From positions 1 to 15,679 of the forward strand of contig JBHHWI010000069.1 in the NCBI GenBank assembly GCA_046756445.1: 15,679 nt of DNA, in the 5' to 3' direction. Shown here piece by piece: positions 8,663 to 15,679 of the stretch; position 1 is the first letter of the stretch, and each line of letters begins with the position of its first letter. Both the position numbers and the translations under genes were made by a program. The notes under the pieces were generated by a model. The model was given only the letters and a program-made list of their open reading frames with translations. It was not told where the DNA came from and did not search any database. Origin of the DNA: JACZWL01 sp046756445. GTDB taxonomy: Bacteria > Pseudomonadota > Gammaproteobacteria > Steroidobacterales > Woeseiaceae.

Positions 8663-10225
8663 ATGTTTACGCAATGCCCTGAGTGCCAAACGACGTTTCG
8701 TGTAAGCGCGAAAGTGTTGCAACAGGCCGCCGGACGTGTGCGTTGCGGCGGTTGCGGCAATGCCTTCAACGGATTCGAGAATCTCTCCAAAGAGGATGCC
8801 GCCCGGGTCGAGTCAGAACTGCGGGCGTCCGCGGATGACCAGAACAAGAAACTTCTCGAAACGCTCGACAAGCTCGCCGGCCCGGAGGTCAGGATCGAGG
8901 ACACCGGCACCGAGTGGCAAGTTCTAGAGGAAGACGAGGCCGGCGAGCGTGAGTCGGGCGACACGAGCTCGCTGCGTTTCGTGATTGAAGGCGCCTCGGA
9001 TGACGAGGCGCCGGAAGAACCGGTACCCCGCGGTGCCGCCGACTCCGCCGAAATGCGCTACGACGACGACACGGTGCTACCGGAGGATTTCGGCGAGGAA
9101 CACGACGACGCCGGGCCATCATCGCCGGATGAGCCTGAAACGATGAAGCGGCAGGCAGGCGCCCGCGAATCCGGCCAGGATCCGTCAGAGCACGACGAGG
9201 CGCAGGTCGATATCGCGCTGGGCGAGCCCGACGACTGGGTCGAGCTCCTGGACGAAGTGAGTGAAGAGGAGCTCGCGGCGGAACAAGCAACGCAAGAATC
9301 GGCGTCGGCTGACCAGGAGGACGACTCGCCGACAGACATATCAGAGCAGCCTGGAGCAATTGGAGAGTCTGCAGACGACGACACGCCGAGCGACATCGAT
9401 ACGCAATTCCTGAAGCAGGCCGAGGACATGGGTATCGACACGGGCAGTCACGAAATTATCGGGGCTGAAGAACTCGCAGAGCCCGAAACGGAGCAGCAAG
9501 GGAGGGACGAGCCTGACAAGGCATTCGATGAAGACTCGCAGCTGGTCGAGACCATCATCATGGAAGGCGATACGGTCAACGAGGCGATGGACGAAGAGAG
9601 CAGCAGGTCAGCAGAACAATCAGGCGGCTTCGAAAGCCGCGGATCGCTGGCGGACACTTATACCCTGAACAGGCACAGGACGAGCGGCGGCAGACGCACC
9701 GAGGGCTACACGGTCATCGCCAGCATTGTCGTGTTGGGGTTGCTCCTGACCGGGCAGCTCCTGCACCAGTCACGCCAGTCGCTCGCGACCCTTGACGCGT
9801 TCAATCACACGATCGGGCCTGTCTATCGGGCTCTCGGCCGACCCGTAATGCCGGAGTGGGATATCCGTGGCTGGAAATTCGAGGCAACCAACGGCAGCAT
9901 CGATGAGAGCGTTGACGGGGATGAAGAACTGCTGACGATTTACTCGCGACTGGCTAACAAGTCCAGCAAATCCTTGCCCTACCCGCTTGTGCACGTGTCC
10001 CTTACGGACCGCTGGGAAGAGATTATCGGAAGCCGCGTGCTCGAACCGAATGAATATCTGGCAGGTGACCTGGACCCCGGCAAGCCGGTGCGCCCCGGTG
10101 AGAACTTCACCGCGGTCATCACGATAGAATCGCCTTCGGCCGACGCGACGGGGTTCAAGCTGAACGTATGTTACCGGGTCGCACAGGGCCGCGTGCGATG
10201 CGCCACCGAAGACTTCAAGAACTGA
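8663..10225 (+). CDS. Zinc-ribbon (MJ0042-type) membrane protein with DUF3426 domain
   Basis: The function is unknown. The N-terminus is a small zinc ribbon: C5-x2-C8 (QCPECQTTFRV) and C28-x2-C31 (VRCGGCGNAF), the MJ0042 pattern. Residues about 60-340 form a highly acidic, low-complexity and probably disordered linker, rich in Asp, Glu and Ser. One membrane span follows (about 350-368, TVIASIVVLGLLLTG). The C-terminal part (about 370-520, with the PEWDIRGW segment and final VRCATEDFKN) looks like DUF3426. With the ribbon in the cytosol, the C-terminal domain would face the periplasm (inference). The same kind of gene sits between accBC/prmA and dusB-fis in other gammaproteobacteria, so the position is conserved. 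At 520 residues it is long, mostly because of the linker. Confidence 0.88.
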   Translation: MFTQCPECQTTFRVSAKVLQQAAGRVRCGGCGNAFNGFENLSKEDAARVESELRASADDQNKKLLETLDKLAGPEVRIEDTGTEWQVLEEDEAGERESGDTSSLRFVIEGASDDEAPEEPVPRGAADSAEMRYDDDTVLPEDFGEEHDDAGPSSPDEPETMKRQAGARESGQDPSEHDEAQVDIALGEPDDWVELLDEVSEEELAAEQATQESASADQEDDSPTDISEQPGAIGESADDDTPSDIDTQFLKQAEDMGIDTGSHEIIGAEELAEPETEQQGRDEPDKAFDEDSQLVETIIMEGDTVNEAMDEESSRSAEQSGGFESRGSLADTYTLNRHRTSGGRRTEGYTVIASIVVLGLLLTGQLLHQSRQSLATLDAFNHTIGPVYRALGRPVMPEWDIRGWKFEATNGSIDESVDGDEELLTIYSRLANKSSKSLPYPLVHVSLTDRWEEIIGSRVLEPNEYLAGDLDPGKPVRPGENFTAVITIESPSADATGFKLNVCYRVAQGRVRCATEDFKN

Positions 10226-10282
10226 CGTGCTGGATTCTGTCTCGGTGTTCCCCATGAGCCGCATATCGGACTCGCCGGCAAA

Positions 10283-11281
10283 TTGAGACAGGATCTCAGA
10301 ATCGGCCCCTATCGAATCGCCGGCCGGTTCCTGCTGGCACCCATGGCCGGCATCACGGATGCGCCGTTTCGCCGCCTGTGCCGCCGCTTTGGCGCAAGTA
10401 TGACGACGTCGGAGATGACGACTGCCGATATCGGCCTCTGGAGCACGCCCAGGTCACGGCGGCGTCTCGATATCGACAGCGACGCGGAGCCGAAAGTGGT
10501 ACAGATTGCCGGCTCGGAACCTCGACAACTGGCAATCGCGGCCAAGCTCTGTGTGGACCGCGGCGCGCAGATCATCGACGTCAACATGGGCTGCCCGGCC
10601 AGGAAAATCTGCCGGAAACTCGCCGGTTCGGCCCTTCTACGGGATGAAGTTCTGGTGGGGAAAATTCTCGGGGCCGTTGTTGCGGCCGTCGACGTGCCCG
10701 TCACGGTTAAGATCCGCACCGGTTGGGACCCGGAGCACAAAAATGGAACAGTTATTGCAAGGATTGCCGAGGACTGCGGCATTAAGGCGCTGGCCGTGCA
10801 CGGGCGCACCCGCGCGTGTCGGTTCAAGGGGAAAGCCGAATACCAGACAATTGCGCAAATCAAACGCTCGGTGCGAATTCCGGTTATTGCCAACGGTGAC
10901 ATCGGCAATGTGGAGAAGTCGCTTGAGGTTTTTCGTATAAGCTCAGCAGACGCCTTGATGATTGGTCGAGGCGCACAGGGTCGCCCCTGGTTCTTTCGCG
11001 AACTGAACTACTTTTACAAAACAGGTAAACATCTCCCGCCTTTAGCAAAATCGGAATTGCGTGATATCATAATCGAGCACCTTAACGATCTGTACCGGTT
11101 CTATGGGGATGCAACTGGCGTTAGGGTGGCTCGCAAGCATCTAACCTGGTATTGCAATAGCCTGGAACAGTCGAACGAGTTTCGCAGTCGGGTGGTGCGT
11201 GTCGATAGTGCTTCCGAGCAGATTCGCTTGACAAGGGAATTCTTCAGCCATAGCGCAGACGACGCGTCAATTGCCGCGTAG
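10283..11281 (+). CDS. dusB: tRNA-dihydrouridine synthase B
   Basis: This FMN enzyme reduces uridine to dihydrouridine in the tRNA D-loop. The 332 residues follow the DusB pattern: [18 protein letters not shown] at the barrel start, VQIAGSEP, the catalytic cysteine C104 in [48 protein letters not shown] and [13 protein letters not shown]. The start is TTG at 10283. No ATG or GTG lies in frame between the upstream stop and the barrel, and LRIGPYRI aligns with the E. coli N-terminus, so TTG is the only reasonable choice. There is no clear Shine-Dalgarno sequence. dusB before fis is a hallmark of gammaproteobacteria; in E. coli the two form one operon. Confidence 0.95.
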   Translation: MRQDLRIGPYRIAGRFLLAPMAGITDAPFRRLCRRFGASMTTSEMTTADIGLWSTPRSRRRLDIDSDAEPKVVQIAGSEPRQLAIAAKLCVDRGAQIIDVNMGCPARKICRKLAGSALLRDEVLVGKILGAVVAAVDVPVTVKIRTGWDPEHKNGTVIARIAEDCGIKALAVHGRTRACRFKGKAEYQTIAQIKRSVRIPVIANGDIGNVEKSLEVFRISSADALMIGRGAQGRPWFFRELNYFYKTGKHLPPLAKSELRDIIIEHLNDLYRFYGDATGVRVARKHLTWYCNSLEQSNEFRSRVVRVDSASEQIRLTREFFSHSADDASIAA

Positions 11282-11331
11282 CATGCGCCGACCGGAAGCC
11301 GGGTGCTCAAATCAGATGGAAGTTTCGACAA

Positions 11332-11613
11332 GTGGCTAACCATAACTCTCAGAAAAACAAGAAAAATTCACCGTTGAAGAACAACAAGCCGCTACGCAAG
11401 CATACCGAAGAAGCACTCAACAGATATTTTGCGAGCCTGAATGGCGACCGCCCCGGAGATCTCTATGATCTCGTGCTCGGTGAGGTCGAAGAACCGTTGT
11501 TCAAGGTCGTCATGGATTACACGCACGGCAACCAAAGCCAGGCGGCCGGGATTCTCGGCATCAACCGGGGTACGCTGCGCAAGAAGCTCAAACTTTATTC
11601 TCTACTCCAGTAA
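11332..11613 (+). CDS. fis: DNA-binding protein Fis
   Basis: Fis is a homodimeric nucleoid-associated protein that bends DNA and activates rRNA and many growth-phase promoters. The 93 residues are close to E. coli Fis (98). The N-terminal 25 residues are Lys/Asn-rich and variable. The core begins at about [18 protein letters not shown]. The helix-turn-helix is [21 protein letters not shown] (from G66), the best conserved part. The start is GTG at 11332 with GGAAG (11318-11322) nine bases upstream; no ATG is available in frame. It follows dusB after 50 bases and precedes purH by nine bases. Confidence 0.96.
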   Translation: MANHNSQKNKKNSPLKNNKPLRKHTEEALNRYFASLNGDRPGDLYDLVLGEVEEPLFKVVMDYTHGNQSQAAGILGINRGTLRKKLKLYSLLQ

Positions 11614-11622
11614 AGGCCGTTC

Positions 11623-13173
11623 ATGTTGACAATTCGTCGCGCGCTTATCAGCGTTTCGGATAAGCGTGAGCTAATCCCTTTTGTATCCGGTCTTGTTGAA
11701 CAGGGCGTCGAGGTACTTTCAACCGGAGGCACTTGTCGTCAACTTAAACAGGCCGGCATCGAGGCGATAGAGGTTTCCACCACGACCGGCTTCCCCGAGA
11801 TCATGGACGGCCGGGTGAAGACCCTGCACCCGGTCATTCACGGCGGGCTTCTCGGCCGTCGCGGCACGGACGAAGCCGTCATGTCAGAGCACGGTATCGA
11901 ACCGATCGACCTGCTGGCCGTCAATCTGTACCCGTTCGAGTCGACGATTGCCGATCCGGACGCGAGCTTTCAGGATGCAATCGAGAATATCGACGTCGGC
12001 GGGCCGGCGATGATACGCGCCGGTGCAAAGAACCATGACGGCGTAATCGTGGTCGTGGATCCGGACGACTACGACGACGTGCTCGATGCAATCAAAGACG
12101 ACAAGCTGTCGGAAGAATATCGGCGACGCCTTGCGGCCAAAGCCTATGCGCATACGGCAAGCTATGACGCCGCGATCACGAAGTATCTTTCCCGTACGCT
12201 GAAAGACGATCCGTTGGGGGCGAGGTTCCTCTATGCCGGGACGCTCGTGGAGCGGCTGCGGTACGGCGAAAACCCGCATCAGGATGCGGCTTTTTACAGG
12301 GACGCGACGGACGCGGCGGGTGCTCTCGCAACGGCAAGGCAGCGACAGGGCAAGGCGCTGTCGTACAACAACATCGCCGACAGCGATGCCGCGATCGAAT
12401 GTGTCAGACAGTTCAGGGAGCCGGCCTGCGTCATCGTCAAGCATGCCAACCCCTGCGGCGTCGCTATTGCGAACGACATCCTGACGGCGTACGAGCGCGC
12501 TTTCACTACCGACCCGACGTCGGCGTTCGGCGGCATCATCTCGTTCAACAGGCCGCTCGATGCCGCCACGGCAAAAGCAATCATCGACAAACAGTTCGTC
12601 GAGGTGATCGTCGCGCCGGCTGTCGAAGCAGATGCGCTTGACGCCACGGCCGTCAAGAAGAACGTGCGCGTGCTGGAGACCGGAGATTGGTCGACCCGCG
12701 CCGCCAGTGGGCTGGACTACAAAAAGGTATCCGGCGGGCTGCTGGTGCAGAGCAGCGACACCGGAATCGTCTCGGAGGACGATCTGAAGGTGGTGACGGA
12801 GAGATCACCGGACGCCGAACAGGTATTCGATTTGCTATTCGCCTGGCAGGTGGCGAAATTTGTAAAATCGAATGCCATCGTCTTCTGCAAGGACGGCATG
12901 ACGATCGGCATCGGCGCTGGCCAGATGAGCCGTGTCTACAGCGCCCGGATCGCCGCCATCAAGGCGGCCGACGAAGGGCATTCAACGCAAGGGTCGGTAA
13001 TGGCATCAGACGCTTTTTTTCCGTTTCGTGACGCGATCGATGCGGCAGCGGAACACGGCATCAGCGCGATTGTTCAGCCGGGCGGCTCGGTGCGCGACGA
13101 TGAAGTTATCGCAGCCGCTGATGAGCACGGCCTTGCCATGGTGTTTACCGGTATGCGGCACTTCAGGCATTGA
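11623..13173 (+). CDS. purH: Bifunctional AICAR transformylase / IMP cyclohydrolase
   Basis: It catalyses the last two steps of de novo purine synthesis: formylation of AICAR with 10-formyl-tetrahydrofolate, then ring closure to IMP. The product is 516 residues (E. coli 529). The N-terminal IMP cyclohydrolase domain (about 1-200) begins [13 protein letters not shown] and contains [17 protein letters not shown] and NLYPFE. The C-terminal transformylase domain contains the catalytic K273-H274 in [10 protein letters not shown], then [12 protein letters not shown] and the final [12 protein letters not shown] and GMRHFRH. ATG follows AAAGG, which overlaps the fis stop codon and is six bases away, suggesting coupled expression. 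purD starts three bases after its stop. Confidence 0.98.
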   Translation: MLTIRRALISVSDKRELIPFVSGLVEQGVEVLSTGGTCRQLKQAGIEAIEVSTTTGFPEIMDGRVKTLHPVIHGGLLGRRGTDEAVMSEHGIEPIDLLAVNLYPFESTIADPDASFQDAIENIDVGGPAMIRAGAKNHDGVIVVVDPDDYDDVLDAIKDDKLSEEYRRRLAAKAYAHTASYDAAITKYLSRTLKDDPLGARFLYAGTLVERLRYGENPHQDAAFYRDATDAAGALATARQRQGKALSYNNIADSDAAIECVRQFREPACVIVKHANPCGVAIANDILTAYERAFTTDPTSAFGGIISFNRPLDAATAKAIIDKQFVEVIVAPAVEADALDATAVKKNVRVLETGDWSTRAASGLDYKKVSGGLLVQSSDTGIVSEDDLKVVTERSPDAEQVFDLLFAWQVAKFVKSNAIVFCKDGMTIGIGAGQMSRVYSARIAAIKAADEGHSTQGSVMASDAFFPFRDAIDAAAEHGISAIVQPGGSVRDDEVIAAADEHGLAMVFTGMRHFRH

Positions 13174-13176
13174 GAG

Positions 13177-14460
13177 ATGAAGGTGCTGGTTATTGGCGGC
13201 GGGGGTCGGGAACACGCACTGGCATGGAAATGCGCCCAGTCGAAAGCGGTGACCGAGGTTATCGTGGCGCCCGGCAACGCCGGCACCGCGCTCGAGGCGA
13301 ATCTGCGCAACGTCGCGGTCGGTGCGGCCGACATCGACGGCCTGCTCGATCTGGCCGAGGCCGAGACCGTCGGCCTGACGATAGTCGGCCCCGAGGCGCC
13401 GCTGGTTGCGGGGATCGTCGACCGCTTCACGGAACAGGGATGTCCCTGCTTCGGGCCGACGGCCGACGCCGCACAACTCGAAGGATCCAAGGCCTTTGCC
13501 AAGGAATTCCTCGCCCGTCATGACATTCCGACCGCGGCTTACAAGAGCTTCACCGAACTCGGGCCCGCACTGCAATACATCCGCGAACAGGGCGCACCGA
13601 TCGTCGTCAAAGCCGACGGCCTGGCGGCCGGCAAGGGCGTAATCGTCGCCGCAACGACGGGGGAAGCAGAGCGGGCCGCGACCGACATGCTCGGCGCCGG
13701 CGCTTTCGGCGAGGCAGGCAATAGAATCGTCGTTGAAGAATGTCTCACAGGCGAGGAAGCGAGCTTCATCGTCATGACCGACGGCACAACCATCCTGCCG
13801 CTTGCCACGTCGCAGGACCACAAGGCCAGAGACGAGGGCGATGCCGGACCGAACACGGGTGGCATGGGTGCATACTCGCCGGCGCCCGTGGTAACGCCGG
13901 AACTCGAAGAGCGTATCATGGAACAGATAATCCGGCCGACGATCGACGGACTCGCCGCGGACGGCACCAGCTATCTCGGCTTTCTTTACGCCGGTCTGAT
14001 GATTACCGGGAGTGCTACACCCAAGGTGCTCGAATTCAATTGCCGTTTCGGCGATCCCGAGACGCAGCCGATCCTGGCCAGACTGCAAAGTGATCTCGTC
14101 GATCTCTGCCTGGCTGCGACCGAAGGCAGGCTCGCCGGAAGAGCGATCGAATGGGACGCGAGGGCCGCGCTCGGCGTCGTCATGGCGGCGGGCGGCTACC
14201 CGGGCAGCTATCGCAAGGGTGACAGGATAAGCGGACTACCGGACGAGACCAGCGGCGCCGTAAAAGTCTTCCATGCCGGCACGGCGCTCGACGGCGACGA
14301 CGTCGTGACCAGCGGCGGGCGCGTACTGTGTGTCGTCGGTCTTGGCGATACCGTGGCTGCGGCAAGGGATACCGCCTACGCCACAGCCGAACGAATAAAC
14401 TGGAACGATGCGTTCTTTCGTCGCGATATCGGATACCGCGCCATCGCGCGGCAGGCATAG
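13177..14460 (+). CDS. purD: Phosphoribosylamine-glycine ligase (GAR synthetase)
   Basis: It joins glycine to phosphoribosylamine with ATP, the second step of purine biosynthesis. The 427 residues match the family (E. coli 429). [18 protein letters not shown] is the conserved N-terminus. [14 protein letters not shown] and [13 protein letters not shown] follow; the ATP-grasp core has [41 protein letters not shown] and [11 protein letters not shown] (metal and nucleotide contacts). It is monofunctional: no PurM or PurN domains are attached. It lies three bases after purH, the usual proteobacterial purHD pair, and three bases before a moeA-type gene. Confidence 0.98.
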   Translation: MKVLVIGGGGREHALAWKCAQSKAVTEVIVAPGNAGTALEANLRNVAVGAADIDGLLDLAEAETVGLTIVGPEAPLVAGIVDRFTEQGCPCFGPTADAAQLEGSKAFAKEFLARHDIPTAAYKSFTELGPALQYIREQGAPIVVKADGLAAGKGVIVAATTGEAERAATDMLGAGAFGEAGNRIVVEECLTGEEASFIVMTDGTTILPLATSQDHKARDEGDAGPNTGGMGAYSPAPVVTPELEERIMEQIIRPTIDGLAADGTSYLGFLYAGLMITGSATPKVLEFNCRFGDPETQPILARLQSDLVDLCLAATEGRLAGRAIEWDARAALGVVMAAGGYPGSYRKGDRISGLPDETSGAVKVFHAGTALDGDDVVTSGGRVLCVVGLGDTVAAARDTAYATAERINWNDAFFRRDIGYRAIARQA

Positions 14461-14463
14461 GCC

Positions 14464-15672
14464 ATGCTGACAACCGCCCAGGCGAGCCAAGCCATCTCGG
14501 GATCCCTGCGAATCTTCGACAGTGAAGACGTCCCCCTTGCCGCCGCCATCGGACGGATTCTTCGCCAGTCGATAAGAGCAGAGCGCGATCAACCGCCTTT
14601 TGACCGCGTCATGATGGACGGCATTGCAATCGATTACCCGGCATTGTCGTCCGGCATCCGCCAATTCGCCATTCAGGCGACACAGGCAGCCGGAGATGCG
14701 GTGTCGACGCTCGATGACAGCGGCAATTGCATCGAGATCATGACCGGCGCCGTACTGCCAAAGAACTCAGACTGCATTATTCCTGTGGAGCGCATCAGTA
14801 TCAGGAACGGCATTGCAGAAATCGAAGCCGACTACCAGGCCGAGCAAGGCCAGTTCATTCACACGCAGGGTTCCGACCACAAGAAGGGGTCGGAGGTGCT
14901 GACCAGCGGAACGACAATCTCACCGATGGATGTTGCGATAATCGCGTCCTGCGGCCTGGAGACAGTCGGCGTCAGTCGAAAGCCCGCAGTCAGCGTGATT
15001 TCGACCGGTAACGAACTGATACCACCCGGCCGGCCCATCGAAGACCACCAGGTCCGTCTGTCCAACGGCCCGGCCCTTGTCGCAATGCTGTGCGATCAGG
15101 GTTTCGATCGATGTGAACACGAACATCTTCCCGACGAACCCGACACACTCGAAAAGAGCCTAGCGGAAAAGCTGGACAAATCCGACGTAATGATCTTGAG
15201 CGGCGGCGTCTCGATGGGCAAGGCGGACTACGTGCCGCAGGTGATGGCGAACCTGGACGTGAAGCTCGTCTTTCACAAGATCAGCCAGCGCCCGGGACTT
15301 CCGATGTGGTTCGGCACGGGGCCTGACGACCAGGCCGTGTTCGCTTTGCCCGGCAACCCGGTGTCGGCGCTGGTCTGCTGCCGACAGTACGTTCTGCCCG
15401 CATTGTTTCTTGCAAGCGGACGCCGGCAACGCGGCGCGGAAACGGCAGTGCTCGCGGAAGACGTCAGCTTCACGCCCGGCCTGACCTGCTTTCTGCCGGT
15501 GCGAATTCTTGAAGACACCGCAGGCAAGGTGGCCGCACAGCCTGTCCCGACCAACACGTCCGGTGATTTCGCGTCATTGAGCGGCACCCACGGATATGTC
15601 GAACTGGCGAAAGACACCAGCGAATTTCCCGAAGGCACGCCGGTGCCGCTGCATCGCTGGTCATCACCCTGA
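14464..15672 (+). CDS. moeA: MoeA-type molybdopterin molybdotransferase
   Basis: MoeA inserts molybdate into adenylated molybdopterin at the end of molybdenum cofactor synthesis. The 402 residues match the family length (about 400-410). The MoeA N-region has FDRVMMDGIAI (D52, equivalent to the MDG motif) and MTGAVLP (T94). The MoCF-type fold has SVISTGNELIPPG (E184), SGGVSMGKADYVPQV and ALPGNPVSALVC. A C-terminal beta domain (about 325-402) ends at HRW. Two things are unusual: the gene directly follows purD with a three-base gap, and the loop that reads KPGKP in classical MoeA is RPGLP (R276 to P280). It belongs to a divergent MoeA branch and could be a paralogue of a canonical copy elsewhere. 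The complete stop TGA lies seven bases from the window end. Confidence 0.9.
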   Translation: MLTTAQASQAISGSLRIFDSEDVPLAAAIGRILRQSIRAERDQPPFDRVMMDGIAIDYPALSSGIRQFAIQATQAAGDAVSTLDDSGNCIEIMTGAVLPKNSDCIIPVERISIRNGIAEIEADYQAEQGQFIHTQGSDHKKGSEVLTSGTTISPMDVAIIASCGLETVGVSRKPAVSVISTGNELIPPGRPIEDHQVRLSNGPALVAMLCDQGFDRCEHEHLPDEPDTLEKSLAEKLDKSDVMILSGGVSMGKADYVPQVMANLDVKLVFHKISQRPGLPMWFGTGPDDQAVFALPGNPVSALVCCRQYVLPALFLASGRRQRGAETAVLAEDVSFTPGLTCFLPVRILEDTAGKVAAQPVPTNTSGDFASLSGTHGYVELAKDTSEFPEGTPVPLHRWSSP

Positions 15673-15679
15673 CGACTAG

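Noticed and set aside
13006..14088. 360-codon open frame on the minus strand
   Set aside because: It lies wholly antisense to purH/purD, whose products are clearly recognised; GC-rich genes often give long antisense frames. The translation resembles no known family and has no ribosome binding site.

Overview
The window looks like a chromosomal segment of a moderately GC-rich (by eye about 60%) gammaproteobacterium. The evidence is gene order. The run dsbD – aroQ – accB – accC – prmA – zinc-ribbon/DUF3426 gene – dusB – fis – purH – purD is a known gammaproteobacterial arrangement; Pseudomonas aeruginosa has nearly the same series. The dusB–fis pair and the AccB N-terminus are also typical of that class. 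Control of groESL by a CIRCE operator points away from the enterics, towards a non-enteric lineage (Chromatiales/Xanthomonadales-like or an uncultured relative). That placement is inference. All genes appear intact. I see no insertion sequence, prophage, CRISPR array, tRNA or rRNA.

Region 1 (1-2210, minus strand): a 19-bp perfect AT-rich palindrome lies at the left edge. It is followed by a rho-independent terminator, then groEL and groES, read leftwards from a promoter overlapped by a perfect CIRCE (HrcA) operator. An extra CIRCE-like half-site lies beside the operator. Region 2 (about 2184-2556) is a divergent intergenic stretch with no convincing gene but with a long imperfect inverted repeat.

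Region 3 (2557-5369, plus strand): a periplasmic thiol-reduction pair. DsbD has a duplicated N-terminal domain and a TTG start. Its gene overlaps by 4 bases one for a membrane-anchored TlpA/ResA-like thioredoxin. Region 4 (5462-8653): aroQ (shikimate pathway), accB and accC (biotin carboxyl carrier and biotin carboxylase of acetyl-CoA carboxylase) and prmA (ribosomal protein L11 methyltransferase) are packed with gaps from a 1-base overlap to 15 bases. Region 5 (8663-11613): a zinc-ribbon/DUF3426 membrane protein with a very acidic linker, then dusB (tRNA dihydrouridine synthase) and fis (nucleoid protein). Region 6 (11623-15672): purH and purD (purine biosynthesis), then a moeA-type molybdopterin molybdotransferase three bases after purD.

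From 2557 to 15672 all genes point the same way, the largest gap is about 90 bases, and I see no convincing terminator inside, so long read-through transcripts are likely. This is mainly a conserved housekeeping region. I do not see a clear undescribed system. The best leads are the tandem DsbD N-domains, the moeA placement with its altered KPGKP-type loop, the extra CIRCE half-site, and two unexplained inverted repeats.
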